From: Vigna angularis
Lineage: Eukaryota; Streptophyta; Magnoliopsida; Fabales; Fabaceae
Direction of reading: 5' to 3'
DNA: 64,000 nt
NCBI RefSeq assembly: GCF_016808095.1
Contig: NC_068980.1
Span: 930,001 to 994,000, forward strand
Shown: piece by piece, positions 1-11,008 of the stretch
Numbering within the stretch: the first letter of the stretch is position 1
Layout: each line of letters opens with the position of its first letter
The notes under the pieces: model-generated
The model's database searches: none
Told to the model about the DNA's origin: nothing
What the model saw: the letters and a program-made list of their open reading frames with translations, nothing else
Program-made: the position numbers and the translations under genes

Positions 1-171
1 ATAAATTTTGAAAGAAAAATCAAGGGTTACTGCAAAGTATATTCTCCAAATAATAATTTTTCTTTATGAAGACTGTTTCTCAAAAATTTGCCCCATACAA
101 CTATAATGCATATTTCCACATAAAGGCAAGTTTATAGAATGTGCTTGCAAAAACATCCAAAAATTCCATAC

Positions 172-2524
172 CTGGTTTTCACATGGATGTTGCGAATCAC
201 AGTAGTATTGATCTATTATTATTGGATTAGACACATTTTCCATCAATATATTCTGGAAGGTGATCTTCGAGGCCAGACCACTACCACCCTGACGAAAATT
301 TGACAGAAGACAAGTTTTGACGAAAATGTGTACATTGCAGGGTGGCTATAAAAAGAAAGTGCTACAGTTGTCAAGAAACTCACCTGCCATGTTTTGATCC
401 TCAACCCATTATCTGTGTTGTAAAGGTAAGCTCCCTCCACAATTACATTTTGCACACTTTCCCATGTCTTTAATTTTCCCAAGCTACCGATGCTGAAAAA
501 ATAGGCTCCAGGATCAGTTAAATCAATTATACCACTTAAAATGTTTTGAGAATTGAAAAATGAAAGTTGCTTTCACCTTATCCCATGGCCAGGACCACAA
601 TAGATGTTTCTGATCCAGACCCGAGAAGAATTTCTAACTATTGAAATGCAATCATCACCTGAAATTGAAAATAATGAACATAATTATTTTGCTTTTGGTA
701 TATCGTTTGACCACCAAAGTTTATTCTGGAACATAATGTAAGTGATGAAAGTAATCATTGCACTTAGACTTAGCTTTCGTCCAAATTCTGCAACATGCAT
801 AGTTTTTCACAATTACATTTTGCCTGTTATTTTTCATGTTTTGCATATTTTTTTCTTCTGGTTTTTCTTGTCTCTTAACGACAAATCAAACTTGGTACGA
901 TGTTAATGAAAGGCTATACATCCTGAAAGTAACAAGTAAGAATTGACATGCAAACCATTAACTTCAGAAAGCTTTTAGCACCAACGAAGAAAAAAAATCC
1001 AGACACCTTCACAATCCATGACAACAAAAAGCTAATCAGATATTTACTTTATTCTTTCATTTCTTTGTTACCATACGGTTTCAAAACCATTTAAACTGGT
1101 GTCATTCTGCTTAACTTGATTTTTATTAACATGAGATATATGTGTGTGTTCTGTAATATGGCTAATTATTTAATAATTATATGACAATCGCTATTTCAAG
1201 GTAAATAACATATATAAATTACCGTTTAAACCATAATATCATTCAAGCCTAAAATGACAGTTTGTAGAAAATAACTTTACAGCAGTACCTGTTCTAATTA
1301 CACTATCCCTGACCTGAACTCCCTTTGATGCACTAATATGGATTCCATCAGTATTAGGGCTGAAAGCAGGTGCTAATACTTTGAGATGGGATGCAACAAC
1401 CCGCATACAGTTAGTGAATGACAAGTGCATTCGTTGGCTATTTATCAGCATGAGATTTCTAACTTTTAGATCCTTGCATCTATGAAAAGTCAGAGCCTGC
1501 AGTGTCAATGTTGTTTCATATTCAGCTAATAAGACACATAGGAAATATCAGATGAGGGAAAACGATCTGGTTTGCTCCATATATTTGAAGCGGCACTAAC
1601 CGTTGGAGCAGGATGACATGGCTGCGAAAGGACATTTTGAAGCCACTTTAGTAACACAGTTTATTAAACTTGAAGAAAATATTAATTTAAGCTTTCCAGG
1701 AAGCAATACATTTGTGGAGTTGATCTTGCAAGATCTGGCCCACCATTCCTCTCCCATTCCATTGACACTCCCTCCACCATCAACAGTGAGGTGATTCACC
1801 CCATGGAAGTAAAGCCATTTGCGCTGATCTAAACCAAGCCACACAGCAGGATCTTGGGGTGCAACTATAGTACCTGATATCTATAACAAATTTGAAAATC
1901 AATTGAGTGCATATTTTCTGTAAAGAACCTCATGACAAGAATTTTCTTCAACATGTGAGAGATTTGACTCTGTGAGCTTACCGTCAAAATAATCTTAGAT
2001 CGACAAGGTCCACCAATGTCCACTGGATAGATAAGAAAAGTTTCCCCAGATGGAAAAACAAGATTTATAAATCCAGCGAGAGAACATGCGATTCCCCAAG
2101 CTTCCAGGAAGGCCTAAAAAGATAAATAAATAGACAAAGTCATGGGGACATTCCTAATCCTACCCAGTCCTTTCAGACAAATTATCATACATTTCATGGG
2201 CTGTTATGAAATCTACGATAAACAGTTTCAAGCAAAAGAATAATCTAAATAAACATTATTAAGCAAATCGGTCATTGTGAAGTTACACAAATAGAAGGAA
2301 GCAATTACCTCAGTGTCATTGTGAAGACCATCCCCTTTTGCACCATAATCACCGACATAAAGAACCCATTTCGATCTAGTTCGTGTTCTTCTCCACCTGG
2401 AACGTGGGTGCTGGATCACAGAATCAAACCCTTCTGCACGAGTGAGATATGGAGTGACAAGTACATTTACATGAATGAAGATAATCACAAATGCCCAACT
2501 GAAACAATATCTGAGGTTCTTCAT
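172..2524 (-). CDS. Polygalacturonase (glycoside hydrolase family 28), 3' end outside window
   Basis: Secreted pectin-degrading enzyme that hydrolyses alpha-1,4-galacturonan in the cell wall. Eight exons are readable (minus strand, 5' to 3'): 2309-2524, 1982-2113, 1710-1880, 1601-1621, 1289-1496, 577-658, 384-492, 172-288; together 352 codons with all phases matching. The start at 2524 gives a hydrophobic signal peptide (about residues 1-31). All four GH28 motifs are present: NTD (228-230), GDD (250-252), GHG (273-275) and RIK (308-310); the catalytic Asp residues and His are intact. The fourth exon is only 21 nt and encodes PCHPAPT. The last readable exon ends at CENQ with a GT donor, and positions 1-171 look like intron, so the terminal exon or exons lie to the left. 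It belongs to the plant 'probable polygalacturonase' clade; the substrate preference is inferred from the family only. Confidence 0.93.
1601..1621 (-). other. 21-nt microexon of the polygalacturonase gene
   Basis: Flanked by an AG acceptor (1622-1623) and a GT donor (1599-1600) on the minus strand. It is in phase 0 on both sides and supplies seven residues (PCHPAPT) between KINSTN and ALTFH. Plant GH28 proteins normally have a Cys-containing segment at this place, so skipping it would remove a conserved stretch without shifting the frame. Confidence 0.85.
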
Positions 2525-5500
2525 TTTCTTTCAGATTCAGACCATCCACAGGTTTCGTGACAGAATCTTAGGTTGCTGGTTCAGCAGGAACAACTACTAA
2601 AAGAGTATCACGTGACAGAAACACCATTTGAAGACACTGCACACTACTACTACAACGTCAGTGGCGATGTTTCTATTCTATTCATCAAACCATAACCGAA
2701 CCTAATTGCTCTTTACATCTGCATGCAATTCAATTTTTCTCAATAAATGTCACATTCATGGCGCAAAATTAAACTATTTTAGCATAGAATTTATCTCTTG
2801 TTAATCTAATACTTGCAAGACCCGAAATTTCCTTTTCTCGTACCCTTCTTTCCTTACTACAAGAACTCCATCCCAATGATAAAGAATTTCGTGCTATGTC
2901 GTTTTTTTCACTCTCTTTCTCTTGTTTTTTCTTGCTCTGCCCAGGTTGCTAAATTAGTAAATTTTTTTAATCAAATCTTTTTCATGGCCATTATTATTAC
3001 AAAAAGAAAATGGTAGAAATTTGAAAGGTTTTCTTTTTAATGACATAGACTGAAAGAGATCTCGAACAAACAGTCATAAATACAAATTAAAAAATAAAAA
3101 ATAAAAAACAAACCTTTTGGAATATGAAGAACACTCAGAAAGTCTGGATGAAATAGAAATTCCAATCCAATTTCCATTCTTCATCAGCTTCTCATTTTAC
3201 TTTCCTCACAATTTTAGAATTTTGCAAAGCGATGATTCCACTAAATCCCAAACATGTCGGTGTTTTCCTTTTTACTGTTGTTGGATTTGTCTTGTCATCT
3301 GATATATACCAGACTTAAGAACAGACTATGGTTTGGACTTTTTCGTGAAAATATCATATCTGAGAAATTATATAAGTTTCTAAGATGCATGTAATTTTTT
3401 CTTTATGTCGAAATAATAATGCCAAGGGTTAATTATCGATTTAAGGTATTATTCGCTTTGTTTCGATATTTCCCATGGTTCCTTATTGTTAGTGATTGAG
3501 GTTTCTGAGAGATAAAATTCAAATAATTATTGAATTTGTAAATATGAAAAAAAAGATGATAATTTGTTCCAAATTCAACTTCACCATTTTATTGTATATT
3601 TTCTTAACTATTCAGATTTGAAAATTTTATCATTTATATTTCAATTATATCAATTTCTTTTGTTAAAAATAGAAAATACAATTTACTTTATTAGATTTTT
3701 TTTAATGATTTGTCAAAAAGATTGAACAATAAAATGAAAAATAAATTTCTTGCACACAATATAATTATTTATATTAAAAAAGAAATTTTATATTTGATTT
3801 AATTATTGACTAACTCAATAATTTGAAAATTTAGTATGTGATTTCTTTTATACCAATAATTATACTAAATTACATATTATTATTTTTATATTATTGATAA
3901 TAATAGGATATATAAATTTTGAGTATATTATTTTGATTCTTTTAAAATTAATGTTCAAAATTTTGTATTTTGTTTAGCTCAGTATACATTCATCTTTCAA
4001 CTTTTTGAGACGTATGTTGAAAAGTGTAACTTTATGTTATGTCAAATAAACTTTGAATTAAAGCATATTTAGTTACTCTCTTTTGTAGCCATTACTAATT
4101 ATTAAGTTTTTTTTAGACTTAATTAGTAATTTTGTTTATAGGCATAGGTTTGTTTTTAGGCATACATTGTTATTATGTTTGGGCTGATCCGTCAAATAAA
4201 ATGGACCACTAGTAGTAGGCTATCCCATAAAGGACAGACTAACGGGTCGGGCCAAGTTAGCCTGTCATTTTTTTTTTAATTTTTAATTTATTTTCAATTT
4301 TTTAAATTTTTAATTTTTAAAATTTGTTTATGTATTCATATAAATGAATATTAAAATTATATTTAATCATAAAAAATATTTTCTAAATTTTAATTGATTA
4401 GTTATTGTTTTTAATTAGGCAAATTTAAATAATTATTACATGTATAATTTAAATTATTTTATCATAACTAATAATTAGACTTTAATTTGTAAACGTGATT
4501 TAAATTATAATATATTATATATTTACATATTTAAAATATATAATATAGAAAAGTTAATTTTTTAAATTATTTTTTATTTGAACTTTTAATTTAAAAAAAA
4601 AATTCAAAACTTAGTAAAATTTCAACCCACATATCTCATTTTGGACAGGCTAACGGGCCAATTTCTTATGACCAACCCGTTTTGTCAACACCTTCCTCCA
4701 CTTTAGTGTTTACAAAGAATTCTCTCATCTCGTTTTATTATTTTAAATATCTAAAAATCTTCTCAAACACATCATGCGCATTCCTTATGAACTCAAATTT
4801 AAATAGATAATGACGTATACAATGTCAATAAATATATTTAACTTCAACCAAAATTTGAACAACAATCCATGAATCCTAAGAACTCTAAGAGAGAAAGAAA
4901 GAGAAAAGAGTGACCAAGGTAAAAAGAAGAAACCAAGAAGATAATAATTTTGATGTTAATTTAACAAAAGAGTTCACATTAACTCTGTTTGAAATAATAG
5001 AAAATTAATGAATAAATGAATTATAGATCTAGATATAAGAACTAAATTATTACTGTTTTTTTATATCATTTTACTCTCTAGTATATGTTATTAAGTTCAG
5101 ACGAAGAAAAATACGACCACACACACAAAATCTCCATACTGATAAGATATTGTGCGTTTTTGGCCAAACCCTCAAGGATTTGCTTTTGACACCATTTCAA
5201 AAAACCTCTTATCAATGGAGGTATCTTATATGTATATAAATTCATGTTATTTTTTATTTTATTCGATATGTGACTTTGTATTCAAGAGAAGTTTAAGTGA
5301 TTGGCCACCATAAAATTTGGGCTTCAAATCATATCCAAGCAAGTGTTTTTTGGAATGTGTCCCAATAGATACCAAAATCTAATGCATAGATAATAAATGA
5401 GTGTCTAGCTCATACTTTCCACTTTTAGTGGACACCTCTTCACGCATAATACGCCAAAAAGGATACAATAAAATAAACTTACATTTTTATGTTATTAAAT

Positions 5501-6449
5501 GATATTTAATTAAATAAAATATTAAAAATTAAAATGAAAATAACACGAGTAGTGTTATTTTCTTAAAACTCTCTAAAAATAATCAGAACACGCAATTATT
5601 TAACTCAAATAAGTCAAACCAAACCCACGCATTATTTTAACCTCATTCTAAATGACACCCCACTTCATAAATTGCAGAAAAATTATGCTATTAAAAAATC
5701 AATTATTGTATTTATAAGGATAGGTAGAATTAATTTAAAGGAAAAATGAGTAACACAGAATTCAATTCCCTCCATTAAAATTCTTACCAAACTTTATATA
5801 ACTATTTCTGAAGTTATTTAGTATATAAAACAACATTTTAGATTAAAATAAAAACAAAAATTCCTCGTACGATTTCTCAATTAGATATCATTACTTCACT
5901 AGGAAAAAAAACAGAGCAGACAACAACCGCTTAAAAGTTAAAATACTTTAATGAATTGTCAATCTATGATTAACATTAGTTTTGTTTCAAAATATTTAGT
6001 AGTTTTATGTTATTTTTGAGATGACGAAAATTCGAATATATAATATTTTTTTCTAATTCTCTGAAAGATAATTGAAGAACAAAATTGTAACATGAGCAGA
6101 TTTTGAAACTGATAATATTTCATATATTTCTGTGAAAACAAAAAAAAAATGCATTAAACCCATCTTAAATTCATATATTTATCGTATTTATTTCTTCATT
6201 TTCTCATAACATTATCCGCGGAAGACAATTTCAATGGTAAAAAAACAAAACAATAATAAATTTGAAGAAAATTATAGATTGAAATTCAGAGAGGAGAAGT
6301 AACAGAAAAGTGATGAGTCATGATTATTTTCTTAATTTAAGATCAATTCAACTCAACCGGCCCTACCCTACAAACCTAAAAGTAAAAACATTACATCACA
6401 GAAGAAACCTGGCCGGAATATTCTCTCTGTCGCCTGAAACCACCGTCGT
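2525..6449. other. Intergenic: polygalacturonase 5' region and AT-rich spacer
   Basis: No convincing gene. About 2525-2760 is the likely leader and proximal promoter of the polygalacturonase. The rest is AT-rich with poly-A and poly-T runs and short spurious ORFs. The only recognisable structure is the degenerate repeat at about 4175-4695. The last 100 or so bases before 6450 are the probable 3' UTR of the MASS gene. Confidence 0.6.
4175..4695. repeat. Degenerate non-autonomous DNA-transposon-like repeat
   Basis: An AT-rich core is bordered by two GC-richer blocks that share GGACAG(A/G)CTAACGGG (4231 and about 4643). The left block can also fold on itself (GACAGACTAAC with GTTAGCCTGTC). Such CCCGT/ACGGG-flanked AT-rich elements are common dispersed repeats in plants (hAT-like MITEs). 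I see no clear target duplication, so class and borders are uncertain. Confidence 0.35.
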
Positions 6450-6803
6450 CTACCTCGGCCGATGCTTGGCGGGTTTAGTCCGCGGTGGCTTGTTGTGGTC
6501 CCGTGGTGGTGCTTTTCCGAACGCGGCGCAGAAGCCGCATGCAGAGAGTCTGGGAGACGGGGGTTCGATCGCCGGCGAGACTTTTCCGGTGCGGTAGGCG
6601 CGAGTTCCGCCGTTGGAGCGGGTTCTCTGGAGGGGCGGCGGCGGTTGAAGTTGAAGGTCTTTAATCTGATCGGCGTCGATGTTGTTGGTTTGGTTTTGGT
6701 TGTTGAGTTTGTTGAATTCCTCTGATAAGAATCTATCGTCCCAAACAAAGCCAGAAGAACCCTGCCTTCTGAAGGAGACTGCAGATCTTTGAAGACCAGC
6801 CAT
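6450..6803 (-). CDS. MASS-type MAPK substrate protein (At1g80180/At1g15400 family)
   Basis: Intronless, 117 residues. The N terminus MAGLQRSAVSFRRQGSSG is the hallmark of this small plant family, and the C-terminal half has the other conserved block: RTRSNGG (60-66), then RTGKVSPA and PPSP (71-84) and SACGFC (87-92). Family members in Arabidopsis (MASS proteins) are described as MAP-kinase substrates that influence stomatal development; the two Ser-Pro sites (76-77 and 83-84) fit that role. There is no transmembrane segment or known enzymatic fold, and the middle is Asn/Gln-rich and probably disordered. The start is set by the perfectly conserved N terminus; a longer reading frame on the same strand (6368-6820) is a frame shadow. 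Neighbours a polygalacturonase on the same strand, as I recall for the Arabidopsis homologue. Confidence 0.88.
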   Translation of the reverse strand: MAGLQRSAVSFRRQGSSGFVWDDRFLSEEFNKLNNQNQTNNIDADQIKDLQLQPPPPLQRTRSNGGTRAYRTGKVSPAIEPPSPRLSACGFCAAFGKAPPRDHNKPPRTKPAKHRPR

Positions 6804-7061
6804 GGCAGTGAGGTAAGCAATTCTGGTCTACACTCACATCAATTTCTCTTTAACTGTTGTTCTGTTTTTCTCTTGTGTTGTGTTCACTTTGTATCACTTT
6901 TTCTTCTCTATAAGCATAATAAATAAATGAGAGAGAGAAGGCAGTTGGTGAAGGTGAAGAAAATGGTTAAAAGTGGTTAATAGAGTGTCCTATTAAGCCA
7001 TATCCAACACAATGTCTCCTCTCCTCCCATTTTTTATTATTTCTTTATTATATTATTTAAT

Positions 7062-7210
7062 GGATAATGATATTTGATAATATTTAATATCATCGTCATT
7101 ATTATGTGATTTATGTTGGTGTTTATAATTATTATTATTGATTGTATAGTAATTTTGAACCAATCACATAATAACACGTAGATAATGTTAAAATGTTGTC
7201 AAAGTTATTT
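7062..7210. mobile_element. MITE, Mutator-type, copy 1 (149 bp)
   Basis: Begins GGATAATGATA and is flanked by an exact 9-bp direct repeat, ttatttaat, at 7053-7061 and 7211-7219. The internal blocks around ATTATGTGATT and AATCACATAATAACA are inverted relative to each other. It shares terminal and subterminal sequence with the element at 8250-8438, but its right end is degenerate. A 9-bp target duplication is the signature of Mutator-like elements. It has no coding capacity. Confidence 0.75.
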
Positions 7211-8249
7211 TTATTTAATAGAAACAATATTATTATTGAAATTTGGGTTTTTAATGAACTTTTTGTGTTATTTTCTTGTTGTGTTTTTAAAATATCAAAA
7301 TCAAGAATGTAGAGATAACATAATAAGATTAATTATGGTATATGAAATATTATTTTCTATACTATTTCACTACATTATAAATGATAAATAATGGATGAGA
7401 ATAATATATGAAGATTTTAAAGATTGTGCAAGTAAAGACCCTTAAAAAGCCGTAGAAACTAATTAATACAGGAAGTTGAATAATAAATGGTGGAGGCGAA
7501 AGCTTGAATGTATATTTGGATAAATTAATTAAAGAATTTTTAATTAATGGATATTTTTGGGTGGTGGTTGTGTAAATTAGAAATATAAAAAGAATAAAAA
7601 TGATGGGCATTGGGACTTTGTGCGCAACTTGGCATGACACACGGGTTGTTAGGTCCAGCAAGTGAGTGAGTGTGTGTACACTAACTCCACCGGCCTGTCA
7701 TATCATAATCACTCAATAAATCAAACAAAAAAACGCAATTCACACGTCCTTGTCTCTTAAAAAACATTTTAATAATGTTTGAAATTTAAACAAGAATCTA
7801 AATCCTGCCTGGGATAAAAATAAAAAAGTAGAATAATATATAAAGTTGGAAAAATCCATTAATTTATTGTCTTAAAGTTGTGGGTAGAAAATAATGTCAA
7901 TCTCTTATATGATTGAGTTCTAATGTCATTGGTGTTTGTGTCTCTTCAAAAAAAATATTAACTTAAAAAAACTTGGAATTTATAGATAAAATAGAGAAAA
8001 AAAGAAAAATATAATGCATCTTAAAAATATTTGTTAGATGTTATTACATTCATGGATAAAATAGAATAAATTATAAATATTTTGACATTATTTATATGAA
8101 TTTCACAAAAAGAATAGAAATAACCACGATAAAAAGTGGATAATAACGTAAAATGACCAATATATAACCTAAGAAACTGAGTTCGATAGAGATAGGTATT
8201 ACATGACAATACAACATACATGCAAATACATTTAACATATTATCTTTAC

Positions 8250-8438
8250 GGATAATGATACTTTGACAACATTTTCTTGACATCATTTTAACATCATCTA
8301 CATGTCATTCTGTGACTGGTCCAAAATTATTTTACAATCAATAATAATAATCATAAACACCAACATGGACCAATCACAGAATGACACATAACGATGTTAA
8401 AATATTATCAAAAAAATGTTTTCAAAACATCATTATCC
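8250..8438. mobile_element. MITE, Mutator-type, copy 2 (189 bp)
   Basis: Imperfect terminal inverted repeats run from both ends: GGATAATGAT at 8250 and its complement ATCATTATCC ending at 8438, continuing through blocks such as TTTTAACATC and GACCAATCACAGAATGACA. The element is flanked by an exact 9-bp duplication, tatctttac, at 8241-8249 and 8439-8447. Non-coding and non-autonomous. The better-preserved ends suggest it is younger than copy 1. Confidence 0.85.
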
Positions 8439-9269
8439 TATCTTTACAAACAACAATGCCAATGTAAGTTTGTTGCAGAGATAGTTTAATATTGTACTTT
8501 TATTCACCCTAAATTAATAGTTACTTTTCCAACAACATATCACAAGAGACTGAACAACCTCATTCACAACCCTTTCATCCTCATGTTGAGCTTTCTTCAA
8601 ATGTTCAACAATTTCAACAATAATCTTTTGGTCTATCTACTATTATTCAATCAGCTAAAATGTTCGAATTCAGCTAAAATAATCTTTTGAACAATCATCA
8701 CGTGTCTTCACAATATCCATACCAACAAGTTTTGTACACTTACACAAATTTTCCATTTCAGCCCAAACATACTAAAAAGAAGTTATCTCACAAAGTTTTT
8801 TTAAGAATTTGTAGAATTTTTTTTTAAATTAATTTGCAGAAATTCACAAATTTGAAAAAACTTTTAACGTTTTCATCAGATTTATATTGCAGAAGTTTTA
8901 TGTGGAAATTTAACTTTTTTTTTTATTGATAACTATTATTTTATGAAAGTTTTTATTTTTAATTATTTTATTACAAAGATTACTTCTATTTTCCCATTTT
9001 TATTTTAATTCATATTCTATTCAATTTATCAATTATACTATAAAGATTTTAATCTCTTTTATTTGTATTATTTGTATTATTTAATTTGTTAATTTATCAT
9101 GTTATTTTGCTTGTGTTATTTCTATATATAACAATATATGTCACGATTTGAATTATTTATATTTTTGTCTTAGCAATATTTATTTATAACAAAATTTAAA
9201 TACTTTAATAAACATAAAATTGTAACAAAATTTAAATATTTTAATAGATACATGAGACATTACAAACTT

Positions 9270-9325
9270 CTTTATGGTACTTTATGGTACTTGTACTTTT
9301 ACACTTTATGGTACTTGTACTTTTG
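9270..9325. repeat. Short tandem repeat, ctttatggtacttgtactttt-like unit
   Basis: Two longer units and one partial unit built from CTTTATGGTAC and TTGTACTTTT follow one another directly. It creates a Tyr/Leu-rich spurious ORF. No gene context. Confidence 0.6.
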
Positions 9326-10154
9326 CCCTAAATTAAATCTATTGACATGCGGATCAAAGCCTCTGAGCACAACTGTTCTTACAGCTACAACTCCTTGCTC
9401 CAGTGAAGCATCAATCTGTCATTTGAAAAAAGAAATCCTACTCAAATTTCAAATTAGACAAAAAGAAATGCACACTATTTGTAATATAAAATAGTGACAC
9501 AAATATGAAGTTCATCACTCTTCCATTAGTTTTGAAGGTTATACTAACCGTCAAAATATAGCATTACCAGCTCAGTTCCTTTCATGTATTTTCTAGCTAT
9601 GTAGTTATTGTTGAATTTGTTACAATCCAACTACTAACTAAAATTTGGTTCCCTCCACAACCAAATGGAAATGTAAATTGCTCTTTCACTCTTCATGAAA
9701 TTTAGTGGCCTATCATAACTTATAAGACAGTATTTGAAAGACTTATCAGTATAATTATAACAGAACTGATTGATCTTCTACAATTAAGTTCCAGTCAAAA
9801 TAAATAACAAGACACACGCGATTGTAAAGTATTATGCAAATAGCATAAGCACACACAAAAGGTGCATGCTATTATAAAAGAACTGAATTTTTGTAGAAGA
9901 AATGCTCTCAAGTCCGAAGTTCCAGGAGGATTTCCAATTCCTACAAACACAAATTTGAAATACAGTACTGTTGGCACAACTGAAGAAACCTTGTCAAGGT
10001 AACTGAGGCAAGGAATTAACCTACTGCAAGTCGAGGAAAAGCACTGCAACCATCCAAATGGCCCATCACATTTTTTCAATCTGTAGCAATGCAAAACCAG
10101 CTATAGAATTTAATATTTCCCATTACAGTAAAATATATACAAGTTCCCAAGTGC

Positions 10155-10590
10155 ATTTCAACCGAACCAAAACCGAACTAAATCGAACCAAACTTGACAT
10201 GACCTAACCCTAGCCAAGTCGAACCGAACAAAACCAAGTCGAGTTGAGCGAAACTGAACCAAACCAAACCAAATCGAACAGAATCGAGTCGAGCCGAACC
10301 AAGCTAAACTAAGGCAAACCGAGCTAAGATGAGCGAAGCCAAATCGAACCAATCCAAACTGAATAAACTGAGTCAAACCAAACTAAATCGAATCGAACTG
10401 AGCTAAGCCGAGCTAAATTAAGCCGAGCTAAATTAAACCGAACCAAATCTAACCGAATGAATGGAACTAAGTCGAGCTAATCCATCCTAAGCTTAATCGA
10501 GTCAAACCAAACTGAATCGAATGAGTCGAGACATGTTGAGTCAAATCGAACCAAATCGAATCATACCGAACCAAACAAACTGAAAGGAAA
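10155..10590. repeat. Degenerate CCGAA/CCAAA pentamer array
   Basis: About 430 bp of imperfect AACCGAA, AACCAAA, AATCGAA and GAGCTAA words in near 5-bp register, purine-biased on the plus strand. The 72-residue minus-strand ORF within it (10158-10376, Phe/Arg/Ser-rich) follows from the repeat and is not a gene. It lies beyond the ABCC13 3' end. Confidence 0.8.
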
Positions 10591-11008
10591 TTGAAAGAAA
10601 TATATGTGACACATTAAAAAAAAATCTACTTGTTAGCTAAAAGTATAGAGTTATTTGTCTTTTTTATAAATTGGAACAGAAGCATATTAGCTATGAAATA
10701 AAGGAGCTTAAATTAGCAATTGAAAGTTCTCATGTCACCTGTTAGCTAAAATTAGTTCTTCTAACATGGATAAAAAATCCCTAAATTGGATGAAACGACG
10801 TTTTGCAGTTGCGTTGATCTAGGCAAAACTTGTGCGGCGTTAGCTGACAACATAGAAGAAAGTTTGGATTTAGTATTTTAAAGCAGGCAGATCATCGCAG
10901 AACGGATCGGAAACGCTTAATAACACTCTTACTGTAGAGAATCATCTGCGCTGCGGGTAGTCTGCTGATGTGTCATGTTAAAAGATGGCCTTCCAATATT
11001 ACACATTG

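Larger units (their letters stand above)
6804..11008. other. Intergenic: MASS promoter, MITEs, CCGAA array, ABCC13 3' region
   Basis: The MASS leader and promoter are expected just above 6804. Two related MITEs (7062-7210 and 8250-8438), a short tandem repeat (about 9270-9325) and a degenerate CCGAA array (about 10155-10590) are listed separately. About 10600-11008 should include the ABCC13 3' UTR. A 99-residue minus-strand ORF at 9795-10094 resembles nothing I know and is not called. Confidence 0.6.

Noticed and set aside
6368..6820. 150-residue minus-strand ORF overlapping the MASS gene
   Set aside because: It is another frame of the same strand; the 117-residue frame has the conserved family N and C termini, this one is Pro/Arg/Ser-rich with no similarity I recognise.
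9795..10094. 99-residue minus-strand ORF between the repeats and ABCC13
   Set aside because: No recognisable domain and no splice context linking it to ABCC13, whose reading frame ends cleanly at 11009.
10158..10376. Phe/Arg/Ser-rich ORF
   Set aside because: Produced by the degenerate CCGAA array.
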